From Acidimicrobiales bacterium (GTDB lineage Bacteria; Actinomycetota; Acidimicrobiia; Acidimicrobiales; Iamiaceae), in assembly GCA_025463365.1 (NCBI GenBank), contig JAOBWM010000186.1:1-33157 (forward strand): DNA of 33,157 nt. Direction: 5' to 3'. The notes under the pieces are model-generated. The model saw nothing but the letters and a program-made list of their open reading frames with translations, was not told the DNA's origin and made no database searches. Shown here in pieces: positions 14,288 to 21,622 of this stretch. The position numbers were made by a program, and so were the translations under genes. How positions within the stretch are numbered: the stretch's first letter is position 1; each line of letters opens with the position of its first letter.

Positions 14288-15424
14288 TTACGAGCGGGAC
14301 GCGGCGGAGGTGAAGCGGATGTCGTGGTGGGGGAGGGCGGGCTCGTGGAAGGTGAGGAGGCGGCGGCCCTCGGCGGTGATCGAGGCTGCGGCCCGCTTGG
14401 TGAGGGAGCCCATCTGGTCGACCAGGAGGGTCGCGCGGCCGACCTCGCGGTCTCGCTCGATCGACCAGGTGCCGACCATCCGACCGTCGTGGAGGACCGC
14501 GCCCAGGACCGCCGAGCTCATCGACGAGTAGGCCTTGCGCTCGGCGTCGTCGACGAACCGGGAGCGGTCGGCGTGGGACAGGAGGACGTTGTCGTAGGTG
14601 GGCAGGAAGCGCACCGGGGCGGGCACGGAGGGATCGGGCCGCGGGGCATCGGGGAGGTCGAACAACTCCTGGCCCCGCTCGTTGCGGAACGTGCGGAGCA
14701 GTGGGCGGAGCCGCTCGACCACCTCCCGCATCCCGGTCAGGCCCGACCAGGACGCCGCATCGGCGACGGTCGCCGGTCCGAAGGCGCCGAAGTAGCGCAG
14801 GAGCAGCGCGTCGATCGACGGGGAGGACGATTGCGGCCGCCCCAGCCACGATTCGGCGGTGATGACGGTGACCCCGAGGGACCTGCCCCAGACGCCTCGC
14901 GGCGGGACCTGGACCAGGGCGAGGTGGTTGCGGCACGCGAGGGCCATGGCGGCGGCATCGACGTCGGGGAACCGCGCCGCGATGGCCGACCGCAGCTGGT
15001 TCCCGTTGAGTGGTGCGTCGGCCAGCACCCCCCGCATGGCTGCCACGATCGGACGCGCGTCGGTGGCGGCCAGGGCCTCCTTGTGCTGGCCGTGCATCCG
15101 CATCTCCCGGTCGAGGATCGGCTGCACCAGTGGCCGGATCTCGAGGGCGTCGTCGGCGGTGACGAGGTGGATCGTCCCCCGCATGAGCACGATCCGCACC
15201 AGTTCCCGATCGATCAGCGGACGGGCGAGGTCGTCGGGCCCGAACTCCGCCAGGCGCGACCACAGGCCGGTGTAGGGGTCGAGCGGTAGCTGGGCCTGCA
15301 TGCCCACGAGGTGCGAGACCACGTCGACCACCGGCCAGTCGTCCCGCGCTTCCCGCTTCAGGAGGAACTGGCGCGCCAACGTCGCCCGGTTCAACGCCCG
15401 CAGGGTCAGGACCTCGTCGCTCAC
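14288..15424 (-). CDS. Winged-helix DNA-binding protein (HTH_42 / AlkZ-like family)
   Basis: 378 aa. The GTG at 15424 follows a GAGGATGAGG purine run, and translation gives MSDEVLTLRALNRATLARQFLL, a normal opening for this family. Characteristic segments: VVSHLVGMQAQLPLDPYTGLW, LVRIVLMRGTIHLV, and LPTYDNVLLSHADRSR with VGTWSIER near the end. The family includes bacterial AlkZ/YcaQ glycosylases that unhook DNA crosslinks, but many actinobacterial members are uncharacterised. The QAQ-like motif region is present (GMQAQ), which in AlkZ lies in the active site. A DNA repair role is plausible and would fit the SOS-controlled neighbour, but they have separate promoters and the link is speculative. 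Confidence 0.75.
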   Translation of the reverse strand: MSDEVLTLRALNRATLARQFLLKREARDDWPVVDVVSHLVGMQAQLPLDPYTGLWSRLAEFGPDDLARPLIDRELVRIVLMRGTIHLVTADDALEIRPLVQPILDREMRMHGQHKEALAATDARPIVAAMRGVLADAPLNGNQLRSAIAARFPDVDAAAMALACRNHLALVQVPPRGVWGRSLGVTVITAESWLGRPQSSSPSIDALLLRYFGAFGPATVADAASWSGLTGMREVVERLRPLLRTFRNERGQELFDLPDAPRPDPSVPAPVRFLPTYDNVLLSHADRSRFVDDAERKAYSSMSSAVLGAVLHDGRMVGTWSIERDREVGRATLLVDQMGSLTKRAAASITAEGRRLLTFHEPALPHHDIRFTSAASRS

Positions 15425-15788
15425 GCCCTCATCCTCGCGAGCGGAACCGGCCATGAGGTGACCGGTCCACGGCGACGCGACGGCGGGCCACGAGAGGTGC
15501 CCGGGGCGGTGAGCGGTTGATCTACAGTCGCCGAGTCGGATCGCCATCGTCGGCGCCCGCCCCCTTCGGCCGACGATCGCGATGTCCCGGTGCCATCGAC
15601 GTCGCCGGGCCTCTGTCCGGCGCCCGCCCGTCCCTGCCCGAAGGTCCCGCCCGCCCGTGAGCTGCTCCCTTCCACGCGTCTGCCGTGGATCGATGCCACC
15701 GGTCGGTCTCGTCGCGCCTGGTCGCGCCATGACGTCTCGAGCCACCCATCCCGCCCGGCCCGGACCGGCGAACCCCTGGAGGAATCCC
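15425..15788. other. 364-bp divergent intergenic region and structured 5' leader
   Basis: This lies between the winged-helix gene and the lipoprotein gene. I see no convincing gene: the open frames are Arg/Pro-rich shadows. It holds a TACAGT -10-like element (15523-15528), a strong hairpin (15540-15583), a further C/G-rich segment with weaker pairing (for example CCCGG at 15586-15590 with a CCGGG about 15 nt on) and the lipoprotein Shine-Dalgarno at 15778-15784. Confidence 0.55.
15540..15583 (+). promoter_or_regulatory. Strong stem-loop at start of lipoprotein-OmpA 5' leader
   Basis: Arms 15540-15554 and 15569-15583 pair over 15 positions with a single mismatch around a 14-nt loop. If TACAGT at 15523-15528 is the -10, the RNA would begin within a few bases of the stem. 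It does not resemble a riboswitch class I recognise. It could stabilise the transcript, attenuate it, or be a small RNA. Confidence 0.5.
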
Positions 15789-16442
15789 TTGCCGAACTCC
15801 CATCTGATCCGGCGGCTCGTCGCCGCCTCTGCGACCGCCACCTTGTTGCTCGCCGTCGCAGGCTGCGCTGGCGGATCTGGCGGATCTGGCGGATCCGACG
15901 ACCAGGCCGACACCAAGCACCCAGCGTCTCGCACGACCTCGCCCGCCACCGCAACATCTGGGTCCTCGTCGAGCGATGCGGCGTCGGAGACCACCCAGGC
16001 GGCCGAGGATGAGCCGGTCCTGGGCACCGCCACCGGGCAGCGACGAGCGGGTCCCAACAAGCGCGCCATGGTTCCCCTCCGCCTCGACGTGCGCTCGGTG
16101 AAGCGGCTCGACGGCGACACGATCGAGGTCCGGTTCACCATCACCAACACCTCGGAGGATGGCCCCACGTTCGAGCCGTTCAAGAGCCTCGGGGAACCGG
16201 TCTCACCGAAGTACGACGTTGCCGGGGTCGCCCTCATCGACCGGCCTCACGACAAGAAGTACCTGACCCTCGTCGGCTCCGACGACGTGTGCCTCTGCTC
16301 CGGCGACCTGAACGCCCTCGACGTGGCACCCGGGGAGTCGGCATCGATGTATGCGGACGTCACCGCCCCACCGGCATCCGTGGACAAGGTCGACCTGACG
16401 GTCCCCGGCTTCGACCCGATCGTCGGACTGGAGATCCGATGA
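15789..16442 (+). CDS. Lipoprotein preceding an OmpA-domain protein
   Basis: 217 aa. The TTG start is set by GGAGGAA ending 4 nt upstream. The product has a short basic n-region (RR at 8-9), a hydrophobic stretch and a lipobox LAVAGC with Cys26 as the lipidated residue. A Gly/Ser and Ser/Thr-rich linker follows (to about residue 75), then a beta-rich domain: PLRLDVRSVKRLDGDTIEV, VRFTITNTSEDGPTF, and a CLC pair in SDDVCLCSGDL. This resembles the extracellular immunoglobulin-like lipoproteins found upstream of OmpA genes in actinobacteria. The stop overlaps the OmpA start (ATGA), so the two are translationally coupled. Likely attached to the outer face of the membrane; ligand unknown. Confidence 0.82.
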   Translation: MPNSHLIRRLVAASATATLLLAVAGCAGGSGGSGGSDDQADTKHPASRTTSPATATSGSSSSDAASETTQAAEDEPVLGTATGQRRAGPNKRAMVPLRLDVRSVKRLDGDTIEVRFTITNTSEDGPTFEPFKSLGEPVSPKYDVAGVALIDRPHDKKYLTLVGSDDVCLCSGDLNALDVAPGESASMYADVTAPPASVDKVDLTVPGFDPIVGLEIR

Positions 16443-17059
16443 GCACTCGCCGGCCATGCCGCACCACCGCGGCCCTCGCCGTGATGGTCTTGGGCACCCT
16501 CGGCGTCGTCGGCTCGCCCGCCAAGCCCGCGACGGCCCATGGCCGAGACCGAGACCGAGACCGAGGCCAAGGCCAAGGCCAAGGCCAAGGAAACGGGGAG
16601 CCCCGGGTCGTCGCCATCAAGCGCCGGACGGTCGTCATCGTGCGTCGGGTGGAGTCGATCTCGGGCGATGTCCGAACCGAGGAGACGCCGAAGCAGGTGC
16701 AGGTGACCCTTGCCGCCGACGTCCTGTTCGCGTTCGACCGTGCCGATCTGCCGCCGGAGACCGCCGCCCGCATCGCCGAGGTGGCGAACGAGATCGAGCA
16801 CCGCGCCAAGGGACCCGTGGCCATCGTCGGGCACACCGACGCCAAGGGGAGCGCCGCCTACAACGCGGACCTCTCGCTGCGACGTGCGACGGCGGTTCGC
16901 GATGCCCTGGCCGCCAAGGCGCCGGGGCATCGGTTCACGGTGGCCGGCAAGGGCGCCACCGAACCGGTCGCCCCGAACCAGAAGGAGGACGGGAGCGACG
17001 ATCCGGCCGGTCGTGCCCGCAATCGCCGGGTCACGATCACCTATGCGCGGCGTGCCTGA
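16439..17059 (+). CDS. Secreted OmpA/MotB-domain peptidoglycan-binding protein
   Basis: 206 aa. The signal peptide spans residues 1 to about 33 (TTAALAVMVLGTLGVVGS, cleavage near ATA-HG). A low-complexity RDRDRD-GQGQGQG segment follows. The OmpA C-like domain is in the C-terminal half: ADVLFAFDRADLPPETAARI, VAIVGHTDAKGSAAYN, LSLRRATAVRDAL and a terminal GRARNRRVTI. The Asp of HTDAKG and the Arg of LSLRRA are the residues that bind diaminopimelate in OmpA proteins, so wall anchoring is likely. Co-translated with the upstream lipoprotein by a 4-nt overlap; the pair may bridge membrane and cell wall. Confidence 0.88.
   Translation: MSTRRPCRTTAALAVMVLGTLGVVGSPAKPATAHGRDRDRDRGQGQGQGQGNGEPRVVAIKRRTVVIVRRVESISGDVRTEETPKQVQVTLAADVLFAFDRADLPPETAARIAEVANEIEHRAKGPVAIVGHTDAKGSAAYNADLSLRRATAVRDALAAKAPGHRFTVAGKGATEPVAPNQKEDGSDDPAGRARNRRVTITYARRA
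16544..16591. repeat. Adjacent 6-bp microsatellites in OmpA-like gene
   Basis: CGAGAC repeats three times (16544-16561), then CAAGGC three times (16568-16585) with degenerate flanks, encoding Arg-Asp and Gly-Gln dipeptide runs. The hexamer unit keeps the frame, so slippage would vary only the linker length. Confidence 0.8.
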
Positions 17060-17061
17060 GC

Positions 17062-18600
17062 TCAGCCGTTCAGCCGGGCGTGGATCGGCTTGTGGGCCTT
17101 GTAGAGCTTGAGGAACTCCTGGTACAGCGGCGCGTAGACGGCGCGGGCCTCGGGCTCGGGCTGGAACTCGCGCTCGATGGTGATGGCCTTGTTGAGGTCG
17201 TCGAGCGTCTGGCGGCCGAGCGCGAGCCAGGCCACGAAGGCGGCGCCCCGGGTGTTGGCGTGCTGCGGCTCGGCGACCTGGCGAACGACCCGGTCGCACA
17301 CGTCGGCATGCATCTGGCACCACAGGTCGGACCGGGCGCCGCCGCCGATGAAGTTGAAGCCGTCGAGCGGCCGCTTCACGAAGTTCTCCACCGTCTCGAG
17401 CAGCCACCTGCTGTTGTACGCAACGCCCTCGAAGACCGAGCGGACGAGGTCCGCGCGGTTCGTCGTGAGCGACACGTTGTTCCAGCCGCCGCGGATCGAG
17501 TGGTCGTCGACCGGGGTCCGCTCGCCGTTGAGCCATGGCGTGAAGATGGCGCCGTGAGAGCCGGGCACGGACTGCAACGCGAGGTCGTTGGCTTCGTCGA
17601 CGTCGCGGATCATCCCGGCCTGGTCGCGCAGCCAGATCAGGGCGCCGCCCCCGACCTCGTGCTCGTTGGCGAGGAAGTACCGGCCCGGCACGGCCGACGG
17701 GAGGGCCGCCTGGTTGTGGAACAGGTCGGTCTTCTTCTTGGGCAGGTGGCAGGACAGCCACGACGAGGTCCCCATGTAGAGGTGACCCTCGTAGTTCCCG
17801 AGGGCACCTGAGCCCACCACCGCCGAGTGCACGTCGCCGGTGGCCGTGACGACCTTGGTGCTGGGCGAGATCCCCCACTCCTCGGCCACGCCGGCGAGGA
17901 CGGTGCCGACCACCGTCGCCGACGGGACGAGCTCGGGGAACTGCGACTCGCTGAGGCCGCACCACGCCAGGAGCTGCGGGTCGTAGCGGACGTTCGTGAG
18001 GTCGCGGTTGTCGGTGAGCCAGTGAGCGACGATCGAGTCGAACGAGGCGACCTGGCGGCCGGTGATGCGGGCGTTGAGGTAGTCGCACGGCTCGAGGAAC
18101 GCGTGCGCGGCCGCATAGATCTCGGGCCGTTCGTTGCGCAGCCAGAGGATGTGGGCGATCGGATCCTTGCCCGAGTGGCTCGGGATGCCGCCGGTCCGGG
18201 AGATCCAGTGCTGCAGTCGGCGGGCGTCGTACCCGGCCACGTTGACCTTCCCGGTGACGAGCTCGTGGACGTACGGCGCGCCCCGCGAGTCCATCCAGAT
18301 CACCGCCGGGTACAGGTGCGTGCCGGCTGCGTCGACGGCAACCGTGCCGGACCACTGGCTCGTGACGGCGACGGCCACGATGTCGTCAACCGGCACGTGA
18401 CCGCCCGCGAGCAGACGGCGCACCGCGGTGGTGATCGCCGCCCACCAGCCGTCGGGGTCCTGCTCGGCACCGCCGCCGCCGAGCAGCTCGAGCGGCGTCG
18501 GCTCGAACTCGTGGGCGGCGATGCGACCCTCGGTCGTGACCAGCGCGGCCTTGGGCCCACCGGTCCCCAGATCGATCGCCAGGACGTGCTCGGTTCCCAT
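17062..18600 (-). CDS. FGGY-family carbohydrate kinase (xylulokinase-like)
   Basis: 512 aa, normal length for FGGY kinases, which phosphorylate sugars or polyols using ATP. The N-terminal actin-like domain shows AIDLGTGGPKAALV (residues 8-21), EQDPDGWW, VAVTSQWSG and WMDSRG. The second domain has the ATP site motifs YMGTSSW, TPWLNGERTP and FIGGGARSDLWCQM. It is closest in pattern to xylulokinases, but substrate cannot be fixed and no sugar isomerase, transporter or dehydrogenase is adjacent. The ATG at 18600 follows GGAGAGG in the leader and gives the canonical start; the longer open frame to 18903 is not needed. Convergent with the OmpA-like gene, 2 nt apart. Confidence 0.88.
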   Translation of the reverse strand: MGTEHVLAIDLGTGGPKAALVTTEGRIAAHEFEPTPLELLGGGGAEQDPDGWWAAITTAVRRLLAGGHVPVDDIVAVAVTSQWSGTVAVDAAGTHLYPAVIWMDSRGAPYVHELVTGKVNVAGYDARRLQHWISRTGGIPSHSGKDPIAHILWLRNERPEIYAAAHAFLEPCDYLNARITGRQVASFDSIVAHWLTDNRDLTNVRYDPQLLAWCGLSESQFPELVPSATVVGTVLAGVAEEWGISPSTKVVTATGDVHSAVVGSGALGNYEGHLYMGTSSWLSCHLPKKKTDLFHNQAALPSAVPGRYFLANEHEVGGGALIWLRDQAGMIRDVDEANDLALQSVPGSHGAIFTPWLNGERTPVDDHSIRGGWNNVSLTTNRADLVRSVFEGVAYNSRWLLETVENFVKRPLDGFNFIGGGARSDLWCQMHADVCDRVVRQVAEPQHANTRGAAFVAWLALGRQTLDDLNKAITIEREFQPEPEARAVYAPLYQEFLKLYKAHKPIHARLNG

Positions 18601-18652
18601 CGGTGCCTCTCCCTGTGCCCGGACCGGCGGGGACCCTACTTCCGCCCCTCGG

Positions 18653-18665
18653 TAGCGTTCGCCCC
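18653..18665 (+). promoter_or_regulatory. -10 element TAGCGT for a possible leaderless transcript
   Basis: TAGCGT at 18653-18658 ends 7 nt before an ATG. The same hexamer precedes the next gene with nearly the same spacing. No clear -35. Confidence 0.4.
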
Positions 18666-18809
18666 ATGGCACAGGTGCTCGGGGTCGCAGCGGTGGCGGT
18701 GCTGTTGGCCGCGGTGCAGTGGAGGCGGCGCGGCAGCCGGCTCCGGCGAGGCGACAACGCGCCGCCGGGCCACCCTCGCCAGCCGGGCGACGGCACCGAA
18801 GGCCATTAG
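18666..18809 (+). CDS. Possible small membrane peptide (47 aa)
   Basis: A short frame starting MAQVLGVAAVAVLLAAVQW, one hydrophobic helix, followed by a basic, Gly/Pro-rich tail. It is preceded by TAGCGT with leaderless spacing and ends 11 nt before the crotonase ATG. I recognise no family. The tail has the composition of noncoding high-GC DNA, so it may not be a gene. Confidence 0.35.
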   Translation: MAQVLGVAAVAVLLAAVQWRRRGSRLRRGDNAPPGHPRQPGDGTEGH

Positions 18810-18820
18810 CGTCGTCCGCC
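18807..18820 (+). promoter_or_regulatory. -10 element TAGCGT for the crotonase gene
   Basis: TAGCGT at 18807-18812 ends 8 nt before the ATG and there is no Shine-Dalgarno, suggesting a leaderless transcript for the crotonase-moxR unit. Confidence 0.45.
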
Positions 18821-19618
18821 ATGACCGACGAGGGGAACGAGCTGCTGGTGGATGTGGCCGACCACGTGGCCACGATCACCATCAACCGCCCGGCCAAGCG
18901 CAATGCGCTCTCGTGGGCGCTGATGGGCCGGCTGCGCGAGGCGGTCGCCGACGCGAAGGCCGATCCTGCCGTCCGCGTCCTGGTGCTGACGGGCGCTGGT
19001 GATCAGGCCTTCTGCGCGGGCGCCGACCTGGCGGGGATGGCCGACGGGGCCTCCTACGGCGACCTCCACGACGCCCGCGGTGAGATGGCCCGCCTGTTCC
19101 GGGCGCTGTGGGAGCTCGGCAAGCCCACCATCGCCCGGGTCCGGGGCTACGCACTCGCCGGCGGGTTCGGCCTCGCGCTGGCGTGCGACCTCGTGGTGGC
19201 GTCAGACGACGCGGTGTTCGGGACGCCCGAGATCGACGTGGGCCTGTGGCCTCACATGATCACGGTGCCGCTGACGCGTTCCATGCCCCCGAAGAAGGCC
19301 CTCGAGCTGATGATGACCGGCCGGCGGGTCGGCGCCGTCGAGGCGGAGCGGATCGGGTTCGTGAACCAGGTGGTGTCGCCCGCCGACCTCGATGCCGCCG
19401 TGGCCACGCTGGCCGCCACGCTGCGCGCCAAGAGCCCGGTGGCGCTGAAGCTCGGACGCGACGGCTTCTACGGCGCGTGGGACCTCGCAGCTGAGGACGC
19501 CCTGCGCCTCTTGCATCCGCTGCTCACCGTGACGGCCTCGACCGAGGACGCCGCGGAGGGCATCGCCGCCTTCCGAGCGAAGCGCCCACCCCGATGGAGC
19601 ACCGACGATGAGCATTGA
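18821..19618 (+). CDS. Enoyl-CoA hydratase/isomerase (crotonase) family protein
   Basis: 265 aa crotonase-fold enzyme. Seen: TINRPAKRNALSW, CoA/oxyanion-hole segment FCAGADLAGM, and GYALAGGFGLALACDL followed by FGTPEIDVGLWP. In true hydratases two glutamates do the chemistry; here the second (TPEI) is kept but the first, usually in G-C-E-L, is Gly in G-F-G-L. It may therefore be an isomerase or another crotonase activity rather than a hydratase. The 3' end overlaps the moxR start by 11 nt, so it is the first gene of that unit, an unusual partner for a MoxR operon. Confidence 0.85.
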   Translation: MTDEGNELLVDVADHVATITINRPAKRNALSWALMGRLREAVADAKADPAVRVLVLTGAGDQAFCAGADLAGMADGASYGDLHDARGEMARLFRALWELGKPTIARVRGYALAGGFGLALACDLVVASDDAVFGTPEIDVGLWPHMITVPLTRSMPPKKALELMMTGRRVGAVEAERIGFVNQVVSPADLDAAVATLAATLRAKSPVALKLGRDGFYGAWDLAAEDALRLLHPLLTVTASTEDAAEGIAAFRAKRPPRWSTDDEH

Positions 19619-20588
19619 GCAGACCGTGGCCGCTTCCGCGGCGACCCCCGACGGGCCCGAGGCGGCCATCGAGTTGGCCTCCGACCTGTTCCGCACGGTC
19701 GCGTCCGCGGTCCGGGGCAAGGACGAGGTCGTTCGTCTGTCGATCGTCGCCCTCCTGGCCGGCGGCCACCTCCTGGTCGAAGACCTCCCGGGCACGGGCA
19801 AGACGCTGCTGGCCAAGAGCCTGGCGGCGGCGCTGGGCGGCAAGTTCGGTCGCATCCAGTGCACGCCCGACCTCCTGCCGTCCGACATCACCGGCACCTC
19901 GGTGTACTCCCAGGGCGACGGATCGTGGACGTTCCGGCCGGGGCCGTTGTTCGCCAACGTGGTGCTCGTCGACGAGATCAACCGAGCGTCGCCGCGCACC
20001 CAGGCCGCGCTCCTCGAGCCGATGGAGGAGCACCAGGTCAGCGTGGACGGACTCACCCATCCGCTGCCCGACCCCTTCTTCTGCGTCGCCACCCAGAACC
20101 CGCACGGCCAGGTGGGGACGTTCCCGCTCCCCGAGAGCCAGCTCGACCGGTTCGCCCTCGTCTTGGCGATGGGCCTGCCCGACCGGGAGGCGGAGCGTGA
20201 GATCCTGACCGGGCGCGGCGGCAACGACGTGTTCCCCGACCTGCGGGCCGTGGCGGACCCGCAGCGGGTGGCCCGGGCGATCGCCACGGTCCACCACGTG
20301 TACTGCGCGCCCGCCCTCGTCGAGTACGTGCTGGACCTCGTGGCCGCCACCCGACGCCATCCCGAGCTCGCGGTCGGCGCCTCTCCCCGGGCCACCGTCG
20401 GGCTCGTGCAAGCGGCCCGGGCTCACGCGATCGTGGCCGGCCGCCACCACGTCACCCCCGACGACGTCCAAGCCGTCGTCGTCCCGGCCTTCGCCCACCG
20501 CGTGAGCGTCGGGGGTGTCGTCGACACCGTCGGGGCCGGCCGCGTGGTGGCGGACATCGCCCAGCGGACGCCCGTCCCGAGGCCGTGA
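19608..20588 (+). CDS. MoxR-family AAA+ ATPase
   Basis: 326 aa. Walker A is in LPGTGKTLLAKSLA (residues 60-73), Walker B in VVLVDEINRASPRTQ, sensor 1 in FFCVATQNPHGQVG, and the FPLPESQLDRF arginine-finger region follows; all are textbook MoxR. MoxR ATPases act as chaperones, often loading metal or maturing partner proteins, and typically sit next to DUF58 and transglutaminase genes as here. The ATG overlaps the crotonase end, and its stop overlaps the DUF58 GTG (GTGA). Cytoplasmic; client unknown. Confidence 0.93.
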   Translation: MSIEQTVAASAATPDGPEAAIELASDLFRTVASAVRGKDEVVRLSIVALLAGGHLLVEDLPGTGKTLLAKSLAAALGGKFGRIQCTPDLLPSDITGTSVYSQGDGSWTFRPGPLFANVVLVDEINRASPRTQAALLEPMEEHQVSVDGLTHPLPDPFFCVATQNPHGQVGTFPLPESQLDRFALVLAMGLPDREAEREILTGRGGNDVFPDLRAVADPQRVARAIATVHHVYCAPALVEYVLDLVAATRRHPELAVGASPRATVGLVQAARAHAIVAGRHHVTPDDVQAVVVPAFAHRVSVGGVVDTVGAGRVVADIAQRTPVPRP

Positions 20589-21622
20589 CCGCGCCATTGG
20601 GGCCCGGACCACAGCGGCGGATCCGCGTGTCGCCGCCCCCACCGGTGCCTCCGCCCCGGCCGGCGGTCACGAACCCGTCGCTGCTGCGTTCGCGGCCCTA
20701 CGACCGGGTCGGTGGGAGCCGGCTCACCGGGATGGGAGGGATCCTGTTGAGCGCGGTGCTGATCGGGGCCATGTCGCCACCGCAGACCGCAGATCGCCAG
20801 GTGTTCGCCCTGGTTTGGCTCGTCCTGCTGGCAGCGCTCGTGCTCGGCATCGCGCTCCCGCTGGTTGCCGTGCGCCAGGTGTCGGTCTCGGCGACCTCGC
20901 CGCGCGATGCCACCGTGGGCGAACTGGTGCCGTTGCGGGTGATCGTCACGGGCCGATCCTCGGGCTGCGAGGTGCGGGTCCTCGATCCCACCGGGCCCTG
21001 GCACCGGACCGCGGCGCCCGGCGAGGGCGAGCTCCTGCACCTGGCTGATCGCCGCGGGTTGTTCCAGGTGGTCCGCATCGAGGTCCGGGTCACCGGTCCG
21101 ATGGGCGTGCTCGCCGCCCACCACGTGCACGCCGTCGAGCTCCCGGTGGTGGTGGAGGTCGCACCCCGGCCACTGGACATCAGCTGGCAGCCGGCCCCGT
21201 CACCGGTCGACGGGGGCACCGACCCGATCGCCCTCGGGCTGCCGGGGGTCGATCTCGTGCGGTCCGTGCGGCCCTACACCTCGGGCGATCCGGCGCACCT
21301 CGTCCACTGGCCCTCGACGGCCCGGGCCGGTTCGCTCGTGGTACGGGAGATGGAACCGCCGGCGCCGGTCGGCCAGGCGATCATCCTCGACCTCCAAGGG
21401 CTCGGGCCCGACACCGAGCGCGCCGCGGCCTACGCCCTCGGGGCGGCTCGGTCCGTGTTGGCGGCGGGTGGCCAGTTGGTGCTGTGCACCTGCGAGCGGG
21501 GCGGCCCGACCACCGGCCGCGTGCGGACGACGGTGGATGCCGGTCGCCGGATCGCCCGTGCCGTCGTGGGTCCGCCGGGAGAGGCGCCCGCGGGATGGCC
21601 GATCGTGGAGATCGGCCGGTGA
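20585..21622 (+). CDS. DUF58-domain membrane protein
   Basis: 345 aa. A Pro-rich N-terminus is followed by two hydrophobic segments (GGILLSAVLIGAM and FALVWLVLLAALVLGIALPLV), then an extracytoplasmic or cytoplasmic beta-rich part and the DUF58 signature VRPYTSGDPAHLVHWPSTAR with LVVREME. A von Willebrand A-like fold is typical downstream; AIILDLQG is the place of the usual metal-site Asp. DUF58 proteins are the standard partners of MoxR ATPases. GTG start overlaps the moxR stop by 4 nt and its own stop overlaps the transglutaminase GTG, so all three are translationally coupled. Confidence 0.9.
   Translation: MTAPLGPGPQRRIRVSPPPPVPPPRPAVTNPSLLRSRPYDRVGGSRLTGMGGILLSAVLIGAMSPPQTADRQVFALVWLVLLAALVLGIALPLVAVRQVSVSATSPRDATVGELVPLRVIVTGRSSGCEVRVLDPTGPWHRTAAPGEGELLHLADRRGLFQVVRIEVRVTGPMGVLAAHHVHAVELPVVVEVAPRPLDISWQPAPSPVDGGTDPIALGLPGVDLVRSVRPYTSGDPAHLVHWPSTARAGSLVVREMEPPAPVGQAIILDLQGLGPDTERAAAYALGAARSVLAAGGQLVLCTCERGGPTTGRVRTTVDAGRRIARAVVGPPGEAPAGWPIVEIGR

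Noticed and set aside
15425-16237. N-terminal extension of the winged-helix gene to 16237
   Set aside because: It would run through the intergenic leader and the lipoprotein gene. The GTG at 15424 has a ribosome site and the family's usual N-terminus.
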